A stretch of 64,000 bases of DNA. It comes from Pseudobacillus lumedeiriae. Lineage in GTDB: Bacteria; Bacillota; Bacilli; Bacillales; Domibacillaceae. The stretch lies in assembly GCF_044891285.1 (NCBI RefSeq), contig NZ_JAUIYO010000001.1, positions 62,001 to 126,000 on the forward strand, written 5' to 3'. Positions 24,532 through 32,425 of this stretch are shown in pieces. How positions within the stretch are numbered: the stretch's first letter is position 1; the number at the start of each line of letters is the position of its first letter. Made by a program: the position numbers and the translations under genes. The notes below the pieces were generated by a model, which was not told the DNA's origin, did no database searches, and saw only the letters and a list, made by a program, of their open reading frames with translations.

Positions 24532-25368
24532 TTATTTCTTTATCGGATAATTCATAGCTTGTCCCGGATAGCAGGGGACATGATCATCTGGTTCTTCTTC
24601 TTTTTTCGCCCATTTGGAAATAAGCAGGAAGAGAGCGATGCCATAAGAGCCTAGCTGAATCGCCTTTAGCATACCACCCGCCAGCTGCTGGTCTTGGAGA
24701 GCGGTTAAGTTAGGCATTAGCTGCTGTCCCTTCATATACATTTCATAAAACGGGCTGTCAGCAACGAGCAGAAAAATCCCAATCGGCATCAATAAAATGG
24801 ATGCCACAAACACATACATGACCCGTATGGATTCCGACAAGCGGTTGATTTCTGGCAGCGGTGAAATGATAGTCCACCACATTAAAAAAGCAGCTCCCAG
24901 CAGCAAAAACTGGAGCAGTCCTAAAAGAAATGTATGTTTTTGCACATAGTTAAAAATGGACGGAACAAGATAAACCGACAATAATAAGTTAAATAACAGC
25001 GCTGTTACCCAAGGATGAGTAAACAGCTTTAAAGCAAATCGCATTCGATAAGACCAAAAGAACGACCGCAAAAACTCCCTAGGTAAACCTAAGACACAAA
25101 GGGGCGGCACGACGAATAGCATGACCATCAGCTCGACCACATGGGCACTGAATAAATCTTCCGCAGCGATGACAGCAAACGGGCTGCCAACAAACAGATA
25201 AAACAAAAACAAGCCGAAATAAAAAGACATGCGCTGCATTGTTTTAAATGTATACTTGCCAGAAGAAGCTGCTTTTGCGTACAGAACAGACAATAATAGC
25301 AAAAATATAAAATAACCTATTCCCCATAACTGAAACCAATTCGCATCAGAAGTAATATTTCCGATCAC
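24532..25368 (-). CDS. CtaG family cytochrome c oxidase assembly factor
   Basis: 278 residues with about seven membrane segments, caa3_CtaG family. In Bacillus, CtaG helps assemble the CuB site of cytochrome caa3 oxidase. The motifs HVVELMVMLFVVPPLCVLGLP near residue 76 and LMWWTIISPLPE near 160 are characteristic. The start is GTG 25368 with GGAGGG seven bases upstream. No other cta genes are in the window, so this may be a second copy (YozB-like paralogue) or a displaced ctaG. Just upstream lie a dispersed repeat and the island boundary. Confidence 0.88.
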   Translation of the reverse strand: MIGNITSDANWFQLWGIGYFIFLLLLSVLYAKAASSGKYTFKTMQRMSFYFGLFLFYLFVGSPFAVIAAEDLFSAHVVELMVMLFVVPPLCVLGLPREFLRSFFWSYRMRFALKLFTHPWVTALLFNLLLSVYLVPSIFNYVQKHTFLLGLLQFLLLGAAFLMWWTIISPLPEINRLSESIRVMYVFVASILLMPIGIFLLVADSPFYEMYMKGQQLMPNLTALQDQQLAGGMLKAIQLGSYGIALFLLISKWAKKEEEPDDHVPCYPGQAMNYPIKK

Positions 25369-25393
25369 TTCATTGCCCTCCTATTATTGATCG

Positions 25394-25568
25394 CTAACAA
25401 AGCAAAAGGATCTTTCCAGACCGTTGACAAACGCTCACTTTCTTCGTTGTCCGCTTGTCTGCGGTATTCCCTCTGGTCACTCCGCTCTTCACCCGGTCCC
25501 GCGCCTTGAAGGACAAACATTTTCAGTGGACCTGCACTTTGTCTACAATCCCAGTATATTTTTACGCT
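25394..25568. repeat. Dispersed repeat (GACAAACGCTCRCTTTC family), copy 1
   Basis: Shares GTTGACAAACGCTCACTTTCTTCGTTG-type words (in pieces), TGGTCACTCCGCTC, CGCGCCTTGAAGGACAAAC and the end word TTTGTCTACAA with the copy at 30576. Its ends are degenerate inverted repeats. It lies outside the purL island, on the ctaG side. Confidence 0.75.
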
Positions 25569-25630
25569 TATCCCCATTGTAACAAATATTCGCAATTTTT
25601 CTACAATCGTCCTGTAAAATGTTCGTTCAC

Positions 25631-25735
25631 TTAATCGTTCGTTCTCGGCGGGCGCTTGCCCCAGTATTGGTAATAATCCGTTCGGATAAAGCCGTTAAAC
25701 AGCGTTCGCTTTTTTGTCGCTTTCTTGCCGTGGAA
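25631..25735 (-). pseudogene. Displaced 3' end of rlmL (ypsC)
   Basis: Translates on the minus strand to the last ~34 codons of an RlmL protein: FHGKKATKKRTLFNGF then IRTDYYQYWGKRPPR and a stop. The complete gene at 29371-30510 ends with almost the same peptide, while the DNA differs at roughly a quarter of positions, mostly silent. There is no start or upstream domain. The simplest reading is that this is the original gene end, pushed 3.6 kb away when an element carrying its own version of the end integrated. Confidence 0.8.
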
Positions 25736-25791
25736 TTGGGTTTAAAGCAAATTATTAAGAATGTTGACCAGATTAACCTTTCACCAATTAC

Positions 25792-25998
25792 TTATGTTCT
25801 TGTAGTATTTTTTAGCAATTCAATTGCATTTTCTTCGTTTGTATCATTTGTTCCAAGTTCACTTCGGAAAGCTTTATTTACTATTGATTTAATGATAGTC
25901 TCAATTTCATTCTCAACATACGATAATATGCTTTGGGACTCCTTTGCCTTTTCATGTTTCCAAATTCCAAATATAATACCGTCCTCTTTTTTGCAAAT
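25792..25998 (-). pseudogene. C-terminal fragment of an unrecognised protein
   Basis: An open frame without a start reads KKEDGIIFGIWKHEKAKESQ and continues through a Glu- and Asn-rich helical tail to a stop at 25792. It is AT-rich and lies inside the island next to the displaced rlmL end. It looks like the tail of a gene whose front has been lost. No family recognised. Confidence 0.4.
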
Positions 25999-26004
25999 TT
26001 ATAG

Positions 26005-26042
26005 GTAGAACACGGCCCCTTCACAAAGGTGCCGTGTTCTAC
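26005..26042. terminator. Strong inverted repeat downstream of purL
   Basis: GTAGAACACGGC and GCCGTGTTCTAC form a perfect 12-bp stem with a 14-base loop, 57 bases past the purL stop. Neither strand has a good T-run, so it may act as a weak or factor-assisted terminator or RNA 3' end protector. Confidence 0.55.
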
Positions 26043-26098
26043 CAAAAGGTTATTTAACACATTCACTTTCATTCTTATTTAGATATTCTAGAACAAAT

Positions 26099-28321
26099 TT
26101 ATTTAGATGCTACTAACCCAGGAATCGCTTCACTCCAAAGTTTGTGAAGTTCATCAACAGTATCCTCAATTACATGTTCACCGTTTACAGATACAATCAA
26201 TTTCCCATGGTTAGTTACCGAGCCGATTTGGCTTGCTTCTGTCCATAAATTTTCAAATTGTTCTTTGTTTTCTGCTTTTACAGTTACTAAAAATCTTGAT
26301 TGTGATTCACTAAATAACGCTACCGTTGCGTCACCAATTAAGCTAACTTCAACACCTAAGCCTTGTCCCTTAAATAAACTCTCAGCTAAGGCAACAGCAA
26401 GTCCGCCTTCAGATAAATCATGTGCAGATACTACAAGACCTTCTTTAATTGCAGTCGAAAGTAAGTTTTGACGGTTCGTTTCAACTTGTAAATCAATGAC
26501 TGGCGCTTTTCCTGAATATTTTCCAGCAATTATATTTTGCAGTTCACTGCCGCCGAATTCAGGGAACGTTTCACCAATTAAATAAACAAGGTCACCATTA
26601 TTCTGGAAATGGCTCGGTGTCACATGTTTTGTATTTTCGATTAGTCCGACCATACCAATGATTGGTGTTGGAAGAATCGCTTCGTCTTTTGATTGATTAT
26701 ATAAGGAAACATTACCGCTAATAACTGGTGTCTGAAGTGCAAGACATGCCTCGCTGATCCCATCAATGCTCGCTTCCATTTGCCAAAATACTTCTGGATT
26801 GTTTGGGTTGCCATAGTTCAAGCCATCTGTAATTGCAAGTGGTTTTGCACCAGAACAAACAAGATTACGTGCTGCTTCAGCGACGGCAATTTGCCCGCCA
26901 ACTTTTGGATCTAAATAAATATAACGAGAATTACAGTCCGTCGTAATCGCAATTGCTTTATCCGTTCCATCGATTTTCACGATTGCTGCATCAGATCCAG
27001 GACCAACAATGGTGTTTCCTTGCGCCTCAGCATTATATTGCTTGTATGCCCATTCCTTGCTTGCAATTGTCGGCTGCTGTAAGAGCTGTCTTAACATCGC
27101 TTGATGATCGTCTACTGCTGGAACTTCATTTTCAATCGCTTGAAATTCTTGATAGTATGACGCTTCTTTTGATGGTAAATGATAGACAGGCGCATCATCA
27201 GCTAAAATATTGACAGGAATATCTGCGACAACCTCATCATGATGCTTAATACGGAAGGTTTTTTCCTGAATAACCTCGCCGATAACTGCCGCATCTACCT
27301 CATATTTCGCAAAAATATCAAGAATTTCCTGCTCCTGACCTTTTTTCGCGACTAATAACATCCGCTCCTGTGATTCAGACAGCATAATTTCATAAGCATT
27401 CATACCTTCTTCCCGCTGTGGGACAAGGTCAAGATTCATCTCAATTCCCGTACCTGCTTTAGCTGCCATTTCACTCGCAGATGATGTTAATCCTGCCGCA
27501 CCCATATCTTGAATGCCAACTAATGCATCCGACTGAATGACTTCCAAGCATGCATTCATTAATTTTTTACCGATATATGGATTTCCGATTGCGACTGCAG
27601 ATGTATTCTCTTCTTTTCCACCTTCGACAACATCTGAAGAAAACGATGCACCACCAACTCCGTCTTTTCCGGTATCCCCACCAGCATAAATAACTACATT
27701 ACCTACACCAGCGGCAACACCCTTTTGCACATCGTCATGATGAACAAGCCCAACAACCATCGCATTGACTAATGGATTTTCTTCATATTGCTCATCAAAT
27801 TGTATCTCGCCGCCAACAGTTGGAACATCGATCACATTGCCATAGCTCGCAATGCCACGTACAACCTCAGAAAATAACAGTTTAGTATGGTCATTATCTA
27901 GATTGCCAAAACGTAATGAATTCATGGCTGCAATTGGTTTTGCTCCCATTGAAAAGACATCACGCATAATCCCGCCAACACCTGTTGCTGAACCTTCAAA
28001 TGGCTCGACAAAAGACGGACTATTATGACTTTCAATTTTAAAAACAACTGCTTGATTATCACCAATATCAACAACCCCAGCACCTTCACCAGGTCCTTGT
28101 AAAACATGACTTCCTTTCGTTGGGAACCTTTTAAGTAATGATTTCGATGATTTGTAGCTGCAGTGCTCCGACCACATGGCAGAGAAAATGCCTGTTTCCG
28201 TGTAATTCGGATGACGTTTTAATAGATCTTTTACTAGTTGATACTCTTCGTCTGTTAACCCCATTTCCTTGTATATTTGTTCATTTTCAATTTGTTCTGG
28301 GCTAATGTTATGCTGCGACAT
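26099..28321 (-). CDS. purL: Phosphoribosylformylglycinamidine synthase subunit II (PurL)
   Basis: 740 residues, full length for the small PurL that works with PurS and PurQ. Makes FGAM from FGAR, ATP and glutamine-derived ammonia. Visible motifs: MWSEHCSYKSSK near residue 47, the nucleotide-binding HNSPSFVEPFEGSATGVGG near 95, VPTVGGEIQFD and DMGAAGLTSSASEMA, and the second AIRS-like half beginning near 420 with GPGSDAA and ITDGLNYGNP. Start ATG 28321, eight bases after GGAGG. It stands alone with no purine genes beside it, unlike the usual purEKBCSQLFMNHD operon, and looks AT-richer than the flanking genes. It sits inside the decayed island. It could be a second copy or the sole functional one; the window cannot tell. 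Confidence 0.95.
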   Translation of the reverse strand: MSQHNISPEQIENEQIYKEMGLTDEEYQLVKDLLKRHPNYTETGIFSAMWSEHCSYKSSKSLLKRFPTKGSHVLQGPGEGAGVVDIGDNQAVVFKIESHNSPSFVEPFEGSATGVGGIMRDVFSMGAKPIAAMNSLRFGNLDNDHTKLLFSEVVRGIASYGNVIDVPTVGGEIQFDEQYEENPLVNAMVVGLVHHDDVQKGVAAGVGNVVIYAGGDTGKDGVGGASFSSDVVEGGKEENTSAVAIGNPYIGKKLMNACLEVIQSDALVGIQDMGAAGLTSSASEMAAKAGTGIEMNLDLVPQREEGMNAYEIMLSESQERMLLVAKKGQEQEILDIFAKYEVDAAVIGEVIQEKTFRIKHHDEVVADIPVNILADDAPVYHLPSKEASYYQEFQAIENEVPAVDDHQAMLRQLLQQPTIASKEWAYKQYNAEAQGNTIVGPGSDAAIVKIDGTDKAIAITTDCNSRYIYLDPKVGGQIAVAEAARNLVCSGAKPLAITDGLNYGNPNNPEVFWQMEASIDGISEACLALQTPVISGNVSLYNQSKDEAILPTPIIGMVGLIENTKHVTPSHFQNNGDLVYLIGETFPEFGGSELQNIIAGKYSGKAPVIDLQVETNRQNLLSTAIKEGLVVSAHDLSEGGLAVALAESLFKGQGLGVEVSLIGDATVALFSESQSRFLVTVKAENKEQFENLWTEASQIGSVTNHGKLIVSVNGEHVIEDTVDELHKLWSEAIPGLVASK

Positions 28322-28324
28322 CAA

Positions 28325-28459
28325 TAATTACCTCCAAAAAAGAATTTAATTTGTTTATTTAATAAGAAGATATCCAGATGGCTAGGATTTATCTGCTGCT
28401 AGTTTGAATGTCTGCATCTGTTCTTCTATTTACATAAATCGGTGTTTCTTCGCTTTTCT
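28325..28459. other. purL upstream region
   Basis: About 135 AT-rich bases holding the purL ribosome site GGAGGTAATT. No PurR-type operator or purine riboswitch is visible, in contrast to the usual control of pur genes. Confidence 0.4.
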
Positions 28460-28811
28460 TTATTTAACACGCAAAACCTTCTCCATTGCTTTTCCTTTTG
28501 CTAACTCATCGATTAGCTTGTCCAAGCAGCGAATTCCCTGTATAGTAGGTTCTTCGATGTCTTCCACTCCGACTCTGCAGATTACACATTTGATTAGACC
28601 CCGTGAAGGATTATTTGGGGAGCTTCCGTAAAGAACGTTTCAAAGTCTGTCTCGTTATCCATTGGTGCTTCTAACTCTTCTTGGCTAAATCCTGTCAGCC
28701 AACGGATCATTTCATCTGCCTCATCTTTCGTACGTTCTTTTTCTCCCCCTTTGTCACATAATGGGGGTAAACACTTGCAAAACTGGTTGTATAAATCCGA
28801 TGTTTGCCCAT
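28460..28811 (-). pseudogene. Broken DUF2200-like gene
   Basis: The start MGKHRIYTTSFASVYPHYVT is intact. The family sequence then continues in other frames as ERTKDEADEMIRWLTGFSQ and later IEEPTIQGIRCLDKLIDEL to a stop at 28460. Two single-base losses break it: one in the A-run after GGGGGAGAAA (near 28740), one in CCCCAAATAATCC (near 28600). Once corrected it would be about 117 residues. DUF2200 proteins are small and of unknown function. Confidence 0.7.
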
Positions 28812-28907
28812 GATGTATCCTGCTTTTTTTCTTTTATGAGGGTGGAACAATAACCTACAGGTAGTGAAAGCTGATTCCCCACAAAGAAACAGATGTTCTT
28901 ATGTATA

Positions 28908-29146
28908 TTAGTTAGGTAAATCAAGCTGCCATGACACACCGAAACGATCAACTAGCCAACCAAATTTCCGACTGAAACCATAGTCCCCAATCCGCATGAG
29001 GGCTCCCCCGCATCACTCGATTTTTGATAGGGATGGTCAATTGCAGCTTCTGATTCACAAGTAACATAGATCGAAAATGAAGGTGTGAAGGAAAACTCAT
29101 GTTTTATATTACTATCGATACACATAAATTCCTGCCCTTTTAATGT
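28908..29146 (-). pseudogene. C-terminal fragment of a VOC/PhnB-like protein
   Basis: Reads TLKGQEFMCIDSNIKHEFSF and SIYVTCESEAAIDH, hallmarks of PhnB-like VOC proteins. A frameshift near 29000 then moves it to the frame YGFSRKFGWLVDRFGVSWQL, ending at 28908. The N-terminal half is missing: the reading frame is instead joined to an integrase-like N-terminus at 29147. Non-functional. Confidence 0.7.
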
Positions 29147-29254
29147 ACAGTAATCTAAGAACAGCCCTAAATTTTGACGGTACATCTTCAAAGTGCAGCT
29201 TGATAAGTTTTTGTCATTTCTGTCGTCCAAGAACTCTTGAATAGCGGATTTCAA
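29147..29254 (-). pseudogene. Tyrosine recombinase N-terminal fragment
   Basis: About 36 codons reading IQEFLDDRNDKNLSS then TLKMYRQNLGLFLDYC, the SAM-like core-binding start of a tyrosine recombinase (the NLS..TL..Y...L..F pattern). It is joined in frame to the VOC fragment, and no catalytic domain is present. It lies 117 bases inside the island from the rlmL end, the place expected for the integrase of an element that targets that gene. The probable start is TTG or GTG near 29254. Confidence 0.55.
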
Positions 29255-29370
29255 TCACATGTCCATCTTCCTCCCAATGATTTTTCATTGGAAAAGTAAT
29301 CTGGTCAAGTTAAAGATAATCCAGTGAATTTTTGACCACCATGTTTGAGAGCCTTTAAACCCGTACTACA

Positions 29371-30510
29371 TCAATCTTTTCTAGGCGGACGTTTTCCCCA
29401 ATACTGGTAATAGTCTGTCCGAATAAAGCCATTGAACAGTTTGCGTTTTTTTGTCGCCTTTTTACCGTAGAACTCTTCAAATCCTTCATGTGACGTCAGC
29501 ATATAAACAGACCACGTGTCATGCTCCGCAAATGCCCGGCCCATGTTCTGATACATTTTCTCCACTTCAGGCCGGTCGCCAAGCCGCTCCCCATATGGAG
29601 GGTTTCCAACGATGACTCCATATTCCTTAGAAGCAGTAAAGTCGGATACATTCATTTGTTTAAACTCGATCAAATCAGCCAAACCCGCTTCAAACGCATT
29701 TTTACGGGAAATGTCCACCATCCGATGATCAATATCGCTTCCTGTAATGTCGAGTGGCTGATCGTAATTCGCGACGTCTTCTGCTTCAATTCTCGCATTT
29801 TCCCACACGTCCTCTTCGATCCAAGGCCATGCTTCCGAAACAAATTCCCGGTTAAAACCCGGTGCAATGTTTTGACCAATTAAGGCCGCTTCGATCGGGA
29901 TCGTACCCGAACCGCAAAATGGGTCAAAAAATGGGCGATCAGGATGCCAATTCGTCAGCTGAACGAGAGCTGCTGCCAGTGTTTCTTTCAATGGCGCACC
30001 ACCTTGCGCAATACGGTACCCCCGTTTATGTAAACCGGCTCCGCTCGTATCAATCGTCAGTGTCGCACGATCCTTTAATAAGGCTACTTCGATTTTAAAT
30101 AAAGGGCCTGTCTCCTGCAGCCACGTCTGAATCTTATACTTGCTTTTCAATCGTTCCACAATCGCCTTTTTTACGATTGCCTGGCAGTCAGATACGCTGA
30201 ATAAAGTCGATTTTACTGATTTTCCCTGAACCGGAAACTCCGCATCCTCTGGCAAATACCTTTCCCACGGCAGCGCCTTGGTTGCCTCAAATAATTGATC
30301 AAAGGTGGTCGCTTTAAACTCTCCAACAACAATCTTTAGACGATCAGCTGTCCGCAGCCATAAATTACAGCGGGCAATAGCTGATTCGTCCCCTTGAAAA
30401 ATAACTTTTCCATTTTCCGTGTGACATTCATAACCAAGATTTTTCACTTCGTTTGCAACGATCGCTTCTAAACCCATAGCGGCCGTAGCTATTAATGTAT
30501 ATGTTGACAT
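29371..30510 (-). CDS. ypsC: RlmL-like 23S rRNA guanine-N2 methyltransferase (YpsC)
   Basis: 379 residues from ATG 30510; an extension to 30552 lacks a ribosome site. The N-terminus has a THUMP domain, followed by the RlmKL-type methyltransferase domain. It has FDPFCGSGTIPIEAALIGQN near residue 187 as the SAM site and the catalytic NPPYGERLG near 305. Probably methylates a guanine of 23S rRNA. The last ~100 bases are mirrored, with about 25% divergence, at 25631, suggesting the present 3' end was delivered by an integrated element while the protein sequence stayed intact. Next to rnpB and gpsB, as in B. subtilis. Confidence 0.9.
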   Translation of the reverse strand: MSTYTLIATAAMGLEAIVANEVKNLGYECHTENGKVIFQGDESAIARCNLWLRTADRLKIVVGEFKATTFDQLFEATKALPWERYLPEDAEFPVQGKSVKSTLFSVSDCQAIVKKAIVERLKSKYKIQTWLQETGPLFKIEVALLKDRATLTIDTSGAGLHKRGYRIAQGGAPLKETLAAALVQLTNWHPDRPFFDPFCGSGTIPIEAALIGQNIAPGFNREFVSEAWPWIEEDVWENARIEAEDVANYDQPLDITGSDIDHRMVDISRKNAFEAGLADLIEFKQMNVSDFTASKEYGVIVGNPPYGERLGDRPEVEKMYQNMGRAFAEHDTWSVYMLTSHEGFEEFYGKKATKKRKLFNGFIRTDYYQYWGKRPPRKD

Positions 30511-30551
30511 TTCATCACCTGCACTTATGAAGTATGTATCCGTATAGAACA

Positions 30552-30578
30552 AAAGCTCTCCATAAAGGAGAGCTTTCA
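30552..30578 (-). terminator. Terminator stem, distal copy
   Basis: A 27-base sequence AAAGCTCTCC-ATA-AAGGAGAGCTTTCA, identical to 30734-30760. On the minus strand it is followed by TTTTG. It sits on the far side of the dispersed repeat from rnpB. Confidence 0.75.
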
Positions 30579-30731
30579 GGCTGTTGACAAACGCTCGCTT
30601 TCTTCGTTGCTCACCTGCCTGCGGTGCTCATGACCCTCCTGGTCACTCCGCTCCTCGTCAGGCTTCGCGCCTTGAAAGACAAACGTTTTCAATCAGCCTG
30701 AGAGTATCTAAAATATATGTTGTCTATAATA
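30576..30731. repeat. Dispersed repeat (GACAAACGCTCRCTTTC family), copy 2
   Basis: Best-preserved copy. Imperfect terminal inverted repeats TCAGGCTGTTGACAAACG and CGTTTTCAATCAGCCTGA enclose about 128 bp; the shared tail with TTGTCTATAA follows. It lies between the two identical 27-base terminator stems after rnpB. No reading frame of interest; probably a MITE-like palindromic element. Confidence 0.8.
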
Positions 30732-30733
30732 TG

Positions 30734-30760
30734 AAAGCTCTCCATAAAGGAGAGCTTTCA
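30734..30760 (-). terminator. rnpB terminator stem, proximal copy
   Basis: GAAAGCTCTCC-TTTAT-GGAGAGCTTTC stem just past the 3' end of RNase P RNA. The T-run after it is weak (ATATTATAG); the identical distal copy at 30552 has a better one. Confidence 0.8.
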
Positions 30761-30770
30761 TATATATCCC

Positions 30771-31187
30771 GTAATAGCGTTCTGTAAGCCATGTTCTGTA
30801 CCATCGTACTGCAAGCGATCAGGGATGATCTTGTACTCCGGCGGTAATCATCTATCTCCGAATGTTCTTATACATTCGCCCTTCTTATCGTTCATTTCCT
30901 TAAAGAAGGTGCCCCTACCTAAATTTGGGTTGCTCACTCGCGGGGTTTACCTCGTTCCACCTTTATAATTTCTTATAAAGCTACGTCACTGTGGCACTTT
31001 CAAGGTATTCATGCCATATCCTAAGGACTTAGGCATTTTCCCTGCCGTCAATCCAGCCGGAGCCGAACTGCCCTAGCTTATGTCTTCGCTAGGCACGAAC
31101 ACTACGGGCATCTCAGCACCGTGTGAGCATGGACTTTCCTCTGCAGCCAGACAGCTGCAGCGATTACCCGAACGCTATTATTATCAC
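30771..31187 (-). ncRNA. rnpB: RNase P RNA (type B)
   Basis: Catalytic RNA that trims tRNA 5' ends. Recognised from conserved blocks on the minus strand: GTTCGGGTAATCGCTGCAG at the 5' end, GAGGAAAGTCCATGCTC, the central TGGATTGACGGCAG, GTAAACCCCGCGAGTGAGCA, GAACAAC-like loops, ATGATTACC and the closing ACAGAACATGGCTTACAGAA. The ends pair as TAATAGCGTTC with GAACGCTATTA. About 410 nt, the type B size of low-GC Gram-positives. Promoter and terminator are visible. Exact ends are estimated. Confidence 0.96.
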
Positions 31188-31194
31188 CTGAATC

Positions 31195-31223
31195 ATTATA
31201 GTAGAAAACGCCAGACAAATCAA
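31195..31223 (-). promoter_or_regulatory. rnpB promoter
   Basis: Minus strand TTGATT (31218-31223), a 17-base spacer and TATAAT (31195-31200), seven bases before the RNA start. Confidence 0.85.
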
Positions 31224-31250
31224 GAGCCTGTGTTTAACTTACTTAAAAAA

Positions 31251-31568
31251 TCACTCATTATACAGCTTATCTCCAAACACATGCCGCTCAAGATTCGATA
31301 AGCGCTTAAGGATATCGAAGTTCGTAGATCCAGAAGCAGGCTGCGGAGCCGGAGCCGGTTGAGAGCGGCGCATGGTGACTTCGCTTTGCTTTTTCAAACG
31401 AAGGTTTTCCTGTTGAAGCTCTTCAATTGCTTGATGGAACACTTCATAATCCTTAATAATTAAATCAAGAAATTGATCTACGTCATCTGGGTTATACCCT
31501 CTCATGGATGTTTTAAAATCCTTTTCCAAAATATCCTTTGCTGTTAATCTTACTTTACTAGATAACAT
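31251..31568 (-). CDS. gpsB: Cell division protein GpsB
   Basis: 105 residues, DivIVA-like. Guides PBP1 between septum and side wall during growth. From ATG 31568 it reads MLSSKVRLTAKDILEKDFKT, then MRGYNPDDVDQFLDLIIKDY with the membrane- and PBP-binding loop, a coiled coil (residues 35-65), a Pro- and Ala-rich linker and the trimerising tail NFDILKRLSNLERHVFG. GAGGTG lies nine bases upstream. Its partner PBP1a (ponA) is 7.4 kb away. Confidence 0.97.
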   Translation of the reverse strand: MLSSKVRLTAKDILEKDFKTSMRGYNPDDVDQFLDLIIKDYEVFHQAIEELQQENLRLKKQSEVTMRRSQPAPAPQPASGSTNFDILKRLSNLERHVFGDKLYNE

Positions 31569-31650
31569 TCCCGTCATCACCTCAATATATTCCAAACCCT
31601 GTTTCGTTTATTTTTTCAAAAACAGGCTGATTTGTCAATCCATTCAACGT

Positions 31651-32211
31651 TTATTGCCAGTCTATTTCCTTTGAATGTTCCTCTTCTGCAACAAATTGTA
31701 AATCAGCAAACGTGATTTGGCGGATTTCAAAGGCTTGGTTCTGTTGAAACGAGCGGGCCATATTCCATAAATACTTAGGAGAACCTGGATGTTCTTCATC
31801 ATAAATAACTAGCAATCCGGCAGATTTATGTAAAAACAGTTGATTTTTATTCCGGAACTGCGCTGGGCTTGTATAAGGCAGCTTAGATACCGAATCTACA
31901 AAATCTGCTTTTGCTAGTAATACTTCATAATTATGCTGATTATCTTCGTTCCAATTTTCGTGTTGATTGAGAAATGGGGTGAGTACAGCAAGCTTGACCT
32001 GTGGATATTCTTCCTTTAATTGAAGCATGACTTCCGCTGCCCAACATTCCACACCGAGCTGGCCGCTGATCAACAGCCATTCCAGTCCTTCTTCAAGCAG
32101 TCTGCGCAGTTCATTTTCTAACGCTTTTTTTATATAAATGACCGCCTGGTCGTCTTTTTTAAAAATCCCAAGCTCATATGGCTTGTACCCAGTTACTGTC
32201 CAAACGGACAC
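31651..32211 (-). CDS. ypsA: YpsA, SLOG-family (DUF1273) protein
   Basis: About 186 residues from GTG 32211, with GGGAGGT six bases upstream. SLOG/DprA-like Rossmann fold: the N-terminus is VTGYKPYELGIF, the nucleotide-site loop is LLISGQLGVECWAAE near residue 45, and DEEHPGSPKYLW is near 150. In B. subtilis and S. aureus YpsA influences cell division and sits beside gpsB, as here. The ligand is unknown. Confidence 0.92.
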   Translation of the reverse strand: MSVWTVTGYKPYELGIFKKDDQAVIYIKKALENELRRLLEEGLEWLLISGQLGVECWAAEVMLQLKEEYPQVKLAVLTPFLNQHENWNEDNQHNYEVLLAKADFVDSVSKLPYTSPAQFRNKNQLFLHKSAGLLVIYDEEHPGSPKYLWNMARSFQQNQAFEIRQITFADLQFVAEEEHSKEIDWQ

Positions 32212-32234
32212 AAAGCCACCTCCCTTAAAGCAAT

Positions 32235-32262
32235 AAAAAAGCAAGAGGCTCCCCCCCTTACT
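32235..32262 (-). terminator. cotD-like gene terminator, distal copy
   Basis: AAGTAAGGGG and CCTCTTGCTT pair with two G-U wobbles, followed by TTTTTT on the minus strand. The stem resembles the one at 32396, on the other side of the dispersed repeat. Confidence 0.65.
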
Positions 32263-32395
32263 TCAACACGCTCGTTTTCTGCGCTGCCTATGATCTTCCA
32301 GTCACTTCGATCCTAACCAGCTTCACAATTTACATGGTGAACACTTTCAATCGGTCTGAGGATGATATTTATATAGACTTTGTCTACAAGCTAAA
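32263..32395. repeat. Dispersed repeat (GACAAACGCTCRCTTTC family), copy 3
   Basis: Degenerate copy with ACGCTCGTTTTCTGCG, CCAGTCACTTCGATCCT, ACTTTCAATCGGTCTGAGGA and the end word TTTGTCTACAAG. It lies between two similar terminator stems, as copy 2 does. Confidence 0.65.
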
Positions 32396-32422
32396 GCAAG
32401 GGGAGGTTCCCCCTGCTTTCCT
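32396..32422 (-). terminator. cotD-like gene terminator, proximal copy
   Basis: AAGCAGGGG and CCCCTTGCTT stem immediately after the spore coat gene, with only a short TTT tail. Confidence 0.65.
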
Positions 32423-32425
32423 CAA

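Noticed and set aside
25881..26072. 63-codon frame across the inverted repeat after purL
   Set aside because: It includes the 12-bp stem and has no start signals; another frame there better fits a decayed gene tail.
28404..28631. 75-codon plus-strand frame
   Set aside because: It is antisense to the DUF2200-like pseudogene, whose minus-strand translation matches a known family.
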